Position numbers and translations under genes: made by a program. The notes beneath the pieces were generated by a model that was not told the origin of the DNA, searched no databases, and saw only the letters and a program-made list of their open reading frames with translations. From NCBI GenBank assembly GCA_963810755.1, contig CAWEOP010000006.1:434001-498000 (forward strand): DNA of 64,000 nucleotides. Reading direction: 5' to 3'. This stretch comes from FEN-1219 sp963810755 (GTDB lineage Bacteria > Pseudomonadota > Gammaproteobacteria > Steroidobacterales > Rariloculaceae). Below are positions 33,364 to 42,120 of this stretch, in pieces. The first letter of the stretch is position 1; each line of letters begins with the position of its first letter.

Positions 33364-34827
33364 GTGGCCAAAGTTCCCCCCGGCGTGGGTCCGCGCTTCC
33401 CGCAAGTCGTCGTGCTCGTCGGTGCGACCGGCGACCTCGCCCGCCGCAAGCTGCTTCCAGGCCTGTTCCACCTGTCGACCGCCGGCTTCATTCCGGGCTG
33501 CCGGATCATCGGCGTATCGCTCGACGACCTCAGCGCCGACGCGTTCCGCGAGAGCGCGCACGCTGCGATCACCGAATTCTTCGCGCGCACGGTGAATCAG
33601 CCGGACTGGGATGCGTTCGCCCAGAACATAGACTACGTGCCGCTCGGCGCGGGACCGGCTGCATTGCAAGCCGCCGTCGCGAAGGCGGAGGCTTCGATCG
33701 GCGCCGAATGCCGCAGGCTCCACTACTTGAGCGTGCCTCCGAGCGCAGCGCTGTCCGCGGTTCATCTGCTCGGCGACGCGCAGCTCGTGGAACGCTCGCG
33801 AATCGTGATGGAGAAGCCGTTCGGCACCGACCTCGCAAGCGCGCAGTCGCTGAACAAGGAGCTCCACGAGGTGTTCGACGAGGAGCAGATCTTTCGGATC
33901 GACCACTTCCTCGGCAAGGAGCCGGCGCAGAACATCCTCGCGTTCCGCTTTGCGAACGGCCTGTTCGAGCCGATCTGGAACCGCAACTTCATCGACCACA
34001 TCCAGATCGACGTGCCCGAGACGATCGGCCTCGGCAAGCGCGCGGGTTTCTACGAGAGCACCGGCGCGTTTCGCGACATGGTCGTGACTCACCTGTTTCA
34101 GATCCTCGCGTTCGTCGGCATGGAAGCGCCGACATCGCTCGCGCCCGCGCCCATTAGCGAGGAGAAGAACAAGGTCTTCCGCAGCATGCTGCCGATCCAG
34201 CCGTCGGACGTGATCCGCGGCCAATATACGGGTTACCGAAGCGAGGACGGCGTGAGCGCGGATTCGCAAACGGAAACCTTCATCGCGCTCAAGTGCTCGA
34301 TCGACAACTGGCGCTGGGCCGGCGTGCCCTTCTACTTGCGCACGGGCAAGAGGATGGCCGAGGGCCAGCGGATCATCTCGATCGCGTTCAAAGAGCCGCC
34401 GAAGAGCATGTTCCCCGCGAATTCAGGTGTCGGCGCGCACGGCCCCGACCATCTCACGTTCGATCTCGCCGACGCTTCGAAGATGTCGCTGTCGTTCTAC
34501 GGCAAGCGGCCCGGTCCCGGAATGCAGCTCGACAAGCTGAGCCTACAGTTCGCGATGAACGACACGACGTTGATCGGGGACGTGCTCGAAGCGTACGAGC
34601 GCCTGATCTTGGACGCGATGCGCGGCGATCGGACGCTATTTACGACGGCCGAGGGCATCGAGCGGCTCTGGGAAGTTTCGACGCCGTTGCTCGAGGCTCC
34701 GCCGCCGGTGCGCTCGTACGCACCGGGCTCGTGGGGACCGAACGCGGTCCACCAGCTCGTCGCGCCGCACGCATGGCGGCTGCCGTTCGAGCGCGCGTGG
34801 CGCGATCCGAACCTCCTCGGCGGCTGA
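33364..34827 (+). CDS. zwf: glucose-6-phosphate 1-dehydrogenase
   Basis: The 487-residue enzyme starts at a GTG at 33364 behind AGAAGG. VVVLVGATGDLARRKLLP (residues 15-32) is the NADP-binding fingerprint, EKPFGTDLASA the second coenzyme segment, and RIDHFLGKE (178-186) the active-site signature with Lys185; NRNFIDHIQI holds the catalytic His. C-terminal substrate and structural parts (WAGVPFYLRTGKRM) are complete. It oxidises glucose 6-phosphate to 6-phosphogluconolactone, feeding the pentose phosphate or Entner-Doudoroff path. No pgl, gnd or edd gene is adjacent, which is unusual for zwf. Family Tyr in RIDHYLGKE is Phe here. Confidence 0.96.
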   Translation: MAKVPPGVGPRFPQVVVLVGATGDLARRKLLPGLFHLSTAGFIPGCRIIGVSLDDLSADAFRESAHAAITEFFARTVNQPDWDAFAQNIDYVPLGAGPAALQAAVAKAEASIGAECRRLHYLSVPPSAALSAVHLLGDAQLVERSRIVMEKPFGTDLASAQSLNKELHEVFDEEQIFRIDHFLGKEPAQNILAFRFANGLFEPIWNRNFIDHIQIDVPETIGLGKRAGFYESTGAFRDMVVTHLFQILAFVGMEAPTSLAPAPISEEKNKVFRSMLPIQPSDVIRGQYTGYRSEDGVSADSQTETFIALKCSIDNWRWAGVPFYLRTGKRMAEGQRIISIAFKEPPKSMFPANSGVGAHGPDHLTFDLADASKMSLSFYGKRPGPGMQLDKLSLQFAMNDTTLIGDVLEAYERLILDAMRGDRTLFTTAEGIERLWEVSTPLLEAPPPVRSYAPGSWGPNAVHQLVAPHAWRLPFERAWRDPNLLGG

Positions 34828-34910
34828 CCGCACCGCGCAACGCTCCTCCCGGCTGTCCGCACACGCGAATAGCGCCCGGCGTTGCAGCCCGAGTCTGTTC
34901 GGATTACCGC

Positions 34911-35075
34911 TCAGAGGACCGAACCGCCCAGTGACCGCACGCACTCGACGACAGCTCCCACGACCGCGGCGACGAGCATGAGCTGAAGCATCCAGTCCTG
35001 AACGAAGTCTGAGGAACGCTCGACACGCGTTGCGACGACGCGCCGTTCGCGGTTGAGGCCATTTGAGTTGGTCAT
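34911..35075 (-). CDS. 54-residue single-helix membrane protein
   Basis: This gene is too short for usual ORF cut-offs but has a textbook ribosome site: AAGGAG with eight bases to the ATG at 35075. The product starts MTNSNGLNRERR, has a basic N-terminal half, and one membrane helix (about residues 28-47, WMLQLMLVAAVVGAVVECV), then ends GGSVL. The positive-inside rule puts the N terminus in the cytoplasm. No family is recognised. It stands between zwf and DUF1840 on the opposite strand to zwf, 195 bases from the DUF1840 stop. Confidence 0.6.
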   Translation of the reverse strand: MTNSNGLNRERRVVATRVERSSDFVQDWMLQLMLVAAVVGAVVECVRSLGGSVL

Positions 35076-35270
35076 TTTCCGTACTCCTTGAATCGATGTT
35101 CGAAATTGCTGCGTTCAATGTGGAATACGTACGAGGACCGAAGAAATTACAGACGACCAATCAGACGCTGTCCGCGCGGTTGCTGACCACGCGGTGTTAC
35201 CGATCGGATCCAGACCTGAGGGGCGCGAGCCTGCGAGGAAGCTCGCGGAGAGACGCGGACGCCGCGGAGG

Positions 35271-35618
35271 CTAACGCGACCCCGAGACCATGACGTCCGT
35301 ACCGGCCGCCTCGGCGTCGCGCAGCAGCGCTAGCAGAGGCAGCGCGCGATGGCCGAGCGGCACCGCGGGCTCCGCTTCGGGATCGTACTTCGCGGGGTCG
35401 CGCGTACCGCCTGCGGCTTTGACTGCCGAGTCCTCCGGCACCATGGCGTTGCGTTGCGCGAGCCCTCCTTCGAGGCGCGCAATGACCGCCGGAATGTCGC
35501 CCGCGAGAATCGCGGTCGGCACGGCTCCCGTCAATCCCGCGAGCTTGAGCAGGTCGGTCGCGACGTTGCCGAACATCGTAATGTCCGCGTGAGCCTTGGT
35601 GCGAAACGTGACCAGCAT
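35271..35618 (-). CDS. DUF1840 domain-containing protein
   Basis: The 115-residue sequence begins MLVTFRTKAHADITMFGNVA and continues LLKLAGLTGAVPTAILAGDIPAVIARLE, the DUF1840 pattern of beta- and gammaproteobacteria. It ends with a charged linker and PLLALLRDAEAAGTDVMV. DUF1840 is a small cytoplasmic protein of unknown function. The ATG at 35618 stands two bases after the stop of the upstream carboxymuconolactone decarboxylase-like gene, so the two are co-transcribed and likely coupled. Confidence 0.85.
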   Translation of the reverse strand: MLVTFRTKAHADITMFGNVATDLLKLAGLTGAVPTAILAGDIPAVIARLEGGLAQRNAMVPEDSAVKAAGGTRDPAKYDPEAEPAVPLGHRALPLLALLRDAEAAGTDVMVSGSR

Positions 35619-35620
35619 TC

Positions 35621-35974
35621 CTACACCGCGAGCGGCTTCGAGCCGCGCCCTTTTTTGACGATGCCGTCGATGACGTCGTCTGCCCAACTGATCGATGCGA
35701 CGACCGTCGGAAAACCGATCGTGCTCGTGAGCAGCAGCAGCGCGTGGTGGATTTCGGCGGCGCTCGCGCCCACCTCGAGTGCGCGGCGCGTGTGGCTGTG
35801 CACCGCACCCTCGGACCGCAGTGCCGCAGCCGCGCCGAGCTGGACGAGCTGTTTCACTTTGTCATCGAGCGGGCCTGCGCCCGTCGTGACGATACCGAGC
35901 TGCTCGACGGCAGCCATCACATCGGGATAGCGGCGCTTCATGGTCTGGTAGCGTTTCACGGGTACTTTGTTCAT
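35621..35974 (-). CDS. carboxymuconolactone decarboxylase family protein
   Basis: This 117-residue CMD-fold protein shows LDDKVKQLVQLGAAAALRSEGAVHSHTRRALEVGASAAEIHHALLLL in consecutive helices (about residues 36-83). The AhpD-type Cys-x-x-Cys is absent: the corresponding positions are Glu and Val, with only the trailing His kept. That rules out lipoyl-dependent peroxidase chemistry and places it with the non-redox CMD-like proteins, whose activities are mostly unknown. It directly precedes DUF1840. Its ribosome site is weak. Confidence 0.85.
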   Translation of the reverse strand: MNKVPVKRYQTMKRRYPDVMAAVEQLGIVTTGAGPLDDKVKQLVQLGAAAALRSEGAVHSHTRRALEVGASAAEIHHALLLLTSTIGFPTVVASISWADDVIDGIVKKGRGSKPLAV

Positions 35975-36133
35975 GCGGCGAGCTCCGATCGACGTTGTGC
36001 TCTTACCGAATCTAACACCGCACCGTCGAATACCGAATCGCCCCTTGCGGACGCCGCGACTCCCACGCGCTCGCGGCCGGCGTGCTCACGCAACGCCGGC
36101 CGCGACTCTGCAGAATTCGACGTCGCTGCGTCG

Positions 36134-36712
36134 TCAGAAGCGCCAGTTCGCGCTGAGCCAGATGGCGTTCGCGTCATCGAACTGCTCGATGTCGATGCTC
36201 TCGTACTCTAAGCGAAAGTTGAGCCTCTCGAATGCGGTGAAGCCAATGCCGACTCCGTATACCGGGTCGTTACCGCTGTCGTCGACGAGATTGCTCGTGT
36301 TGCTGTTGACCTCGACGTTGTAGTACATCATCCCGGCCTTCGCGTACAACTCGACGGGTCCGAGCGGCAGCGTGCCGACCACCGCCGGCGTCCACGCGTC
36401 GCTCTCCGCGCGGAGTCCGAGCAAACCCGGTGCGACGTTCGACTCCCCGAAGTCCGTCCAGTCGAGCTGGAACGCGACGAACCGATTGAAACGCCAACCC
36501 GCGAAGATTCGATTCGCGTCCTGGTTTTCGAAATCGAGATCGACGTCGTCGGCGTCGTCGGGACGGTCGAGGTCCGCCGAGAAGTCCCCGATTGCGGCGC
36601 CGAGGTACAACCCGTCAGTGTTGTCGTTGTCGTCGGCCGCGAACGCGGGAGCGGCCGCCAACGCGATCGCGGCCGCAAGCGATGCACCGATCCCAGCTGA
36701 TTGTTTGAGCAT
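36134..36712 (-). CDS. outer-membrane beta-barrel protein
   Basis: The ATG at 36712 follows an excellent AAGGAGG site. The 192-residue product has a signal peptide (cleaved after AAPAFA, about residue 23), a short Asp/Asn-rich N terminus, and alternating amphipathic strands: TDGLYLGAAIGDFSAD, NRIFAGWRFNRFVAFQLDWTDFG, VELYAKAGMMYYNVEV, NDPVYGVGIGFTAFERLNFRLEYESID and a final strand ending WLSANWRF. The terminal Phe is the usual signal for barrel assembly. It resembles OmpA-like or OmpW-like eight-stranded porin barrels without a peptidoglycan domain. Asp-rich loops could bind cations. Confidence 0.85.
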   Translation of the reverse strand: MLKQSAGIGASLAAAIALAAAPAFAADDNDNTDGLYLGAAIGDFSADLDRPDDADDVDLDFENQDANRIFAGWRFNRFVAFQLDWTDFGESNVAPGLLGLRAESDAWTPAVVGTLPLGPVELYAKAGMMYYNVEVNSNTSNLVDDSGNDPVYGVGIGFTAFERLNFRLEYESIDIEQFDDANAIWLSANWRF

Positions 36713-37033
36713 TTCTTCCTCCTTGTGCATGTCGATTCGTCGTCGCTGACGTATAGCAAGCTCCATGCCGCCAGCCGGATCGGCACACAAATCTGTAGTC
36801 AAAACAGTGAGTCGCGTGCGCCTAAAGGCGTTGTGCTGTGTACCGAAAATTTGCAGTTCTCGAAATGCGCACCTTTGTGATTGCAGATCTTGGGTTGCGC
36901 CGCCGCACCGGATGCGACGCGGGCGTCCGCTCCGCGCGCGCAGTCTTGCGGGCACAGCAGCGCGGCGCGCCGGGACTGTGAACTGTACGTATGGACGATC
37001 CGCCGTGTTGAACCGATCATGGAGCGCACGTCG

Positions 37034-38779
37034 ATGAGCACGAGTCACGAAGTCCCCCCGCGCCCGAGCTTCACCGAGCTATTCACACCGAAGCTGGTCA
37101 CCGTCCTTCGCGAAGGCTACGGCGCAGCGCAGCTGCGCGCCGACGCGCTCGCGGGGCTCACCGTCGCGATCGTCGCGCTGCCGTTGTCGATGGCGATCGC
37201 GATCGCTTGCGGTGCGTCGCCGGCGCAAGGCCTGTATACCGCGATTTTCGGCGGTTTCCTGGTTTCCGCGCTCGGCGGCAGCCGCTTCCAGATCGGCGGT
37301 CCCGCCGGCGCGTTCATCGTGCTCGTCGCGGCCACGGTGCAAGCGCACGGGATGCAAGGCCTGCTGCTGGCCACGCTGCTCGCGGGGCTGATACTCGCGG
37401 CGATCGGCCTGCTGCGGCTCGGCACCTACGTGAAGTTCATCCCGTATCCCGTGACCGTGGGTTTCACGGCCGGCATCGCCGTCATCATCTTGGCTAGCCA
37501 GGCGAAGGACCTCCTCGGATTGCGGCTCGCGGAAGCCGAGCCCGGCGAGCTCATGCAGAAGCTACCGATGCTCTGGAGGTACTTGCCGACGCTCACTCCC
37601 GCCGCGATCGCGCTGTCGCTCGCGACGATTTTCGTCATCATCGCGCTGCGGAAGCTGCGGCCGCATTGGCCCGGCATGCTCATCGCCGTCGCGGCGGCCG
37701 CGGCGGCGGGCACGCTGCTGCACCTACCGGTCGCGACGATCGGCTCGCAGTTCGGCGGCATTCCATCGAGCCTGCCTTGGCCCGCGTTACCGGAAATCAG
37801 TTGGGCGAAAGTGCAGGCCGTCCTGCCTAGCGCGCTGTCGTTCGCGCTGCTGGGCGCCATCGAGTCGCTGCTGTCGGCGGTGGTTGCGGACAGCATGACG
37901 GGCCGGCGGCATCGCTCCAATTGCGAGCTCGTCGCCCAGGGAGCGGCGAACATAGCGTCCAGTCTGTTCGGCGGCATCTGCGTGACGGGCACCATCGCAC
38001 GCACCGCCACGAACGTGCGCGCGGGCGCGCACGGCCCGCTTGCAGGCATGTTCCACTCAGTATTCCTGCTGCTGTTCGTGCTGCTCGCCGCCCCGCTCGC
38101 GAGCTACATCCCGCTCGCGGCACTGGCGGGCGTGTTGGCGGTCGTGGCCTGGAACATGGTCGAGAAGCAGGCGTTCGCGACGCTGCTGCGAGCCTCGAGC
38201 GGCGACGCCGTCGTGTTGCTCGCGACGTTTCTGCTCACGATCTTCCGGAGCCTATCGGAAGCGATCGTCGTCGGTTTCGCGCTCGGCTCGGTACTGTTCA
38301 TCCACCGGATGTCGCGCGCGACCGCGATCGTGACGCACACGGCGCTCGTCGAGGAAGACACGGCCGACGCGAGCCCGGCAGCACGCAAAGCGTACGACGA
38401 AACGATGTCTTCGAACCCGAACGTCGTGATCTATCGGATCACGGGCGCGTTCTTTTTCGGGGCGGCCGCGTCGATCGGCGCGGTGCTCGATCGCATCGCG
38501 TCGACTCACCGCGCGCTGATCGTCGACTTATCGGCGGTGCCGTTCGTCGACTCGACCGCCGCGAACACGCTCGAGGGCATCGTGCGCAAGGCCTCGCGCC
38601 GCCGCGTCCAGGTCGTGCTGACCGGCACGACGCGGGAAATGCGTGCCGAGCTCGGCGTGCACGGACTCGAACCGCCGCGCGTGCGCTTCGAGAGCTCCAT
38701 CGAGACGGCGCTCGCGTCGCGCAGCCTGTTCGGCGCGGCCGGCGACGGCGCAGCGGCGTCGACGCCGGCGACTGACTGA
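37034..38779 (+). CDS. SulP-family inorganic anion transporter with STAS domain
   Basis: A 581-residue inner-membrane transporter. Residues 40-400 hold about twelve to fourteen helices, with the SulP markers LRADALAGLTVAIVALPLSMAIAIACGASPAQGLYTAI (in parts), GGSRFQIGGPAGAFIVLVA and CELVAQGAANIASSLFGGICVTGTIARTATNVRAGA. A STAS domain follows (about 445-560: VIYRITGAFFFGAAASIG, HRALIVDLSAVPFVDSTAANTLEG). SulP proteins take up sulfate, bicarbonate or dicarboxylates with sodium or protons. The ATG at 37034 has GGAG nine bases upstream; ATG 37019 is less well placed. No carbonic anhydrase is adjacent. Confidence 0.92.
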   Translation: MSTSHEVPPRPSFTELFTPKLVTVLREGYGAAQLRADALAGLTVAIVALPLSMAIAIACGASPAQGLYTAIFGGFLVSALGGSRFQIGGPAGAFIVLVAATVQAHGMQGLLLATLLAGLILAAIGLLRLGTYVKFIPYPVTVGFTAGIAVIILASQAKDLLGLRLAEAEPGELMQKLPMLWRYLPTLTPAAIALSLATIFVIIALRKLRPHWPGMLIAVAAAAAAGTLLHLPVATIGSQFGGIPSSLPWPALPEISWAKVQAVLPSALSFALLGAIESLLSAVVADSMTGRRHRSNCELVAQGAANIASSLFGGICVTGTIARTATNVRAGAHGPLAGMFHSVFLLLFVLLAAPLASYIPLAALAGVLAVVAWNMVEKQAFATLLRASSGDAVVLLATFLLTIFRSLSEAIVVGFALGSVLFIHRMSRATAIVTHTALVEEDTADASPAARKAYDETMSSNPNVVIYRITGAFFFGAAASIGAVLDRIASTHRALIVDLSAVPFVDSTAANTLEGIVRKASRRRVQVVLTGTTREMRAELGVHGLEPPRVRFESSIETALASRSLFGAAGDGAAASTPATD

Positions 38780-38880
38780 GGCCCGCCTTCTCGCCGGCTC
38801 GGAATGTCGACCCGATCCCGACGGAGCTGCCGGGCCTTGAACTATCATCTCGGCGGTCGTTCTTGGCGAGCTCACGAATC

Positions 38881-39618
38881 ATGCGAAAGCTCTGTGTCCT
38901 GCCGCTGCTGCTCGCTTGGGCTGCATGCAGCGCGGCGCCTCCCGAAACCGTCGCGGGCCGAGTCGAGGTCACCGACGGCGATTCATTCGAGATCGGCGGC
39001 GCGCGCATCAGGTTGAACGCGATCGACGCACCCGAGGGTCGGCAAACGTGCGTCCGCAACGGCGCGATTTGGCAATGCGGTGAGGCGGCCGCCGCGAAGC
39101 TGCGTTCGCTCGTCGCGGGCCGCGAGGTCGTGTGCACCCGCAAGGATACGGACTCCTACGGCCGCATGGTCGCGGTGTGCCGCAGCGGCGCAGCGGATCT
39201 CGGCGCTGAGATGGTGTCCGCCGGGCTGGCGCTCGCGTACCGGCAATACGGGAATGATTACGTCGCGGAAGAAGACGCGGCGCGCGCCGCGCGCCGGGGG
39301 CTCTGGGCGGGCGAGTTCACGCCGCCGTGGGAGTATCGCCAAGGCCAGCGCGGAGAAGCGAACGCGACCCGCACGCAGCAGCCGACGCCGGCGCCGCAAC
39401 CTCGGTCGCCCGCGCCCACGACGGCACCGCCCCGCTCTGCCGCGTCGGCGCAATGCCTGATCAAGGGAAACATCAACCGCGAAGGCGAGCGGATCTATCA
39501 CGTGCCGGGTTCGCCGTCGTACGACGAGACCCGTATCGATCCCGGCCACGGCGAGCGCATCTTTTGCTCCGAAGCGGAAGCGCAGGCCGCGGGCTGGCGC
39601 GCTCCGCGCGGGCGCTAG
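38881..39618 (+). CDS. thermonuclease-family (SNase-like) lipoprotein
   Basis: The 245-residue product begins with a lipoprotein signal (LLLAWAACSAAP, lipid-modified Cys16). The SNase domain (about 22-145) has RVEVTDGDSFEIGGARIRLNAIDAPE, RNGAIWQCGEAAAAKLRSLV and DSYGRMVAVCRSG, which keep the catalytic Arg and Asp/Glu set of staphylococcal nuclease, and AARRGLWAG. A Pro/Thr/Gln linker leads to a C-terminal zinc-less Cys domain (CLIKGNINREGERIYHVPGS, IFCSEAEAQAAGWR) seen on other secreted nucleases. It probably hydrolyses extracellular or periplasmic nucleic acid. ATG 38881 gives the lipobox at the right distance. Confidence 0.86.
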   Translation: MRKLCVLPLLLAWAACSAAPPETVAGRVEVTDGDSFEIGGARIRLNAIDAPEGRQTCVRNGAIWQCGEAAAAKLRSLVAGREVVCTRKDTDSYGRMVAVCRSGAADLGAEMVSAGLALAYRQYGNDYVAEEDAARAARRGLWAGEFTPPWEYRQGQRGEANATRTQQPTPAPQPRSPAPTTAPPRSAASAQCLIKGNINREGERIYHVPGSPSYDETRIDPGHGERIFCSEAEAQAAGWRAPRGR

Positions 39619-39825
39619 GCGCGCCGAGCCGCCAATTTTTCCGAAACGCTCGACAGCGGACGCCGTGAGCAACGGCTGATCACGAGGGGCGCGGCTTCAT
39701 GGGAACGACGCGCCGCGCTCGTCACAATTCGTCATAGTTCGGCGCCGCTTGGCCACGATTCGCCGCCGCGCTGCCCGCACCGCGGCGCGAAATGCCACCC
39801 CAGGATTCCTACTGGGAGTGCGCCG

Positions 39826-42099
39826 ATGGTGAGACGAATGCCGCCGCTTCCGCCGAGTGTCAAGGAGACGCTCGAGCGCATCGCGGTCGCTCTGTGGTTC
39901 GCGGGCGTCTGCTGGCTGCTCTACATGACGCTGCACGCGCAGCTCGCTCGCGCGGCGGAATTCCCGCAAGACATCGGCGCCGGCACGCTGCTGTTCCAAG
40001 CCGCCGACAGCTACGCGCCCGCGGCGCCGCTCGCGACCGACGTCCGGATGTCCGTGGCCGGCGTCGTCGCGCGCGTCACCGTTGCGCAGCGGTTCCGCAA
40101 TCCCGGCAGCGAGTGGGCCGAGGCGGTGTACGCGTTTCCGCTGCCGGACGACGCGGCCGTAGATCGCCTGCAAATGAAGATCGGTGAGCGCGTCGTCGAA
40201 GGCGAGATTCACGAGCGTGAGCAAGCCGAGCGAATCTACGGCGCCGCGCGCGCCGCGGGACAACGCGCGAGCCTAATGCGGCAAAGCACGCCGAATCTCT
40301 TCACCACGGCCGTCGCGAACATCGCCCCCGGCGAGTCGATCGACATCACGATCGAGTATCTGCAGACCGCGCACTACGACGGCGGCGAGTTCAGCTTGCG
40401 ATTCCCGATGACGATCACGCCGCGCTACGGCGTGGGCGACACACCGGAGCAGAAGATGTCCGTGCCGTCGGATCCGTCGGCCGCGGCCGTCGGCTCGCGC
40501 GCGTCGATCGCCAACGCGATCACGGGCACGCAAACGCTTGCGATCGGAGCTCTCGCGGCGCCGAGCGCCGCGCACATCCTGCACGACGCCGGACGCGAGC
40601 AATTCGCGACGGGTGCCGCGCGGAGCGATGCCTCGCTGCGCGTGATCCTCGCGCCCGGACTGCCGCTCGCGGCGGTCGGCGCACGCCAGCACGATGTCCA
40701 CGTGATCCGTGAGAGCGGCACTGCGAGCGACCTCGCGCTCGGCGGCAACGACCAAGGCGGCGGCGACGGCTTCGACACGAGCGGCGGCGACGGCCGCAGC
40801 AAGTCTGCCCAAAGCCGCAACGTGGCCGCCGCCGACCGTTACGTCATCGAACCGACGACCGCGCGAGTTCCGATGGACCGCGACTTCGTGCTCGCATGGC
40901 GCCCGCAGGTCGGTAGCGAGCCGGCGGTCGCCGCGCTGACCGAGACGAAGGGCGACACGACCTACGCGCTGCTGATGATCGTGCCCCCGACCGAGACGCA
41001 TGTGCGCTCGATTCGGCCGCGCGAGATGATCTACGTGATCGACACTTCCGGATCGATGGGCGGGCAGTCGATCGAGCAGGCGAAGAGCGCGCTCAAGGAT
41101 GCGCTCGGCAGGCTCACGAGCGCCGATCGGTTCAACATCTTTCAGTTCAACTCCTGGACCTCGAGCTTGTTCCGCCTGCCCGTCGACTTCACGGCGGAGA
41201 GCCACGCCCAAGCGCTGCATTGGATCGACACGCTTCAGTCCACGGGCGGCACCGAGATGGAGCCCGCGATCCGCGCCGCGCTTGCGCAGCCCTCGGTGGA
41301 GGGTTACCTGAGGCAGGTGGTGTTTCTCACCGACGGCGCCGTGGCCGGAGAAACCACACTGTTCACGGCGATCACGCAGGGTCTCCGCGACGCGCGGTTG
41401 TTCACGATCGGGATCGGCTCGGCGCCGAACTCGCACTTCATGCGCAAGGCGGCGCAGTTCGGCCGCGGCACCTACACGCACATCTCGAAGGAGTCGGAGA
41501 TCGCGACCGCGATGCAGCGGCTGTTCGACAAGCTCGACGGCGTCGCGCTCACGGACGTGCTCGTCGATTGGCCGAGCGCGATCGAAATCTACCCGAACCA
41601 GATTCCGGACCTCTACGCGGGCGAGCCCATCGTCGTCGCGGCGAGCTTCGCCGCGCGCGGCCCTGAGCCGCTCGCGGTGACGGCGTTCGGCCGCCTCGCG
41701 GGCGCGGAGTGGCGGCAGCAAGTCGTCGCCGCGTCGGACTCTCTGCCGGGCATCGCGGCGCTGTGGGCGCGGCGCAAGATCGAGTTCCTGACCGACAGCC
41801 GCGTCGCCGGCACGGACGAGAGCCTGATCCGCAAGATGATCGTCGACGTAGCGCTCGAGCACGGTCTCGTGAGCCCATACACGAGCCTCGTCGCCGTCGA
41901 CAAGACCCCGGCACGCTCCGAAGCCGCGGCGCTCGAGCGGCGAGCCGTCGGCAACATGCGGCCCGAGGGCGCGCAGTGGTCGGGCCTGCCGCAGACCGCG
42001 ACCGCCGCGCCGCTCTATCGCTGGCTCGGTCTCTGTGTGCTGCTGCTCGCAGCGGCCGTCGGCGGGGCCGGGATACGGCGGCCAAGGCTCGCCGCGTGA
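39826..42099 (+). CDS. proteobacterial sortase target protein (VIT + vWA, TIGR03788)
   Basis: The 757-residue product has an N-terminal membrane/signal segment (about 20-45), a VIT domain (about 70-200: AGVVARVTVAQRFRNPGSEW, YAFPLPDDAAVDRLQMKIG, LFTTAVANIAPGESIDITIEYLQ), a Gly/Asp-rich insert (about 300-335), and a von Willebrand A domain (about 400-580) with a complete MIDAS: YVIDTSGSMGG, STGGTEME and FLTDGAV. The tail is a sorting signal: LPQTA at 721-725, a hydrophobic helix, then RRPRLAA. GGGAG precedes the ATG. The class GN sortase next door should anchor it at the envelope. The motif ends in Ala, not Gly. Confidence 0.92.
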   Translation: MVRRMPPLPPSVKETLERIAVALWFAGVCWLLYMTLHAQLARAAEFPQDIGAGTLLFQAADSYAPAAPLATDVRMSVAGVVARVTVAQRFRNPGSEWAEAVYAFPLPDDAAVDRLQMKIGERVVEGEIHEREQAERIYGAARAAGQRASLMRQSTPNLFTTAVANIAPGESIDITIEYLQTAHYDGGEFSLRFPMTITPRYGVGDTPEQKMSVPSDPSAAAVGSRASIANAITGTQTLAIGALAAPSAAHILHDAGREQFATGAARSDASLRVILAPGLPLAAVGARQHDVHVIRESGTASDLALGGNDQGGGDGFDTSGGDGRSKSAQSRNVAAADRYVIEPTTARVPMDRDFVLAWRPQVGSEPAVAALTETKGDTTYALLMIVPPTETHVRSIRPREMIYVIDTSGSMGGQSIEQAKSALKDALGRLTSADRFNIFQFNSWTSSLFRLPVDFTAESHAQALHWIDTLQSTGGTEMEPAIRAALAQPSVEGYLRQVVFLTDGAVAGETTLFTAITQGLRDARLFTIGIGSAPNSHFMRKAAQFGRGTYTHISKESEIATAMQRLFDKLDGVALTDVLVDWPSAIEIYPNQIPDLYAGEPIVVAASFAARGPEPLAVTAFGRLAGAEWRQQVVAASDSLPGIAALWARRKIEFLTDSRVAGTDESLIRKMIVDVALEHGLVSPYTSLVAVDKTPARSEAAALERRAVGNMRPEGAQWSGLPQTATAAPLYRWLGLCVLLLAAAVGGAGIRRPRLAA

Positions 42100-42120
42100 T
42101 CTTGTCGGAGGGTGCGCACG

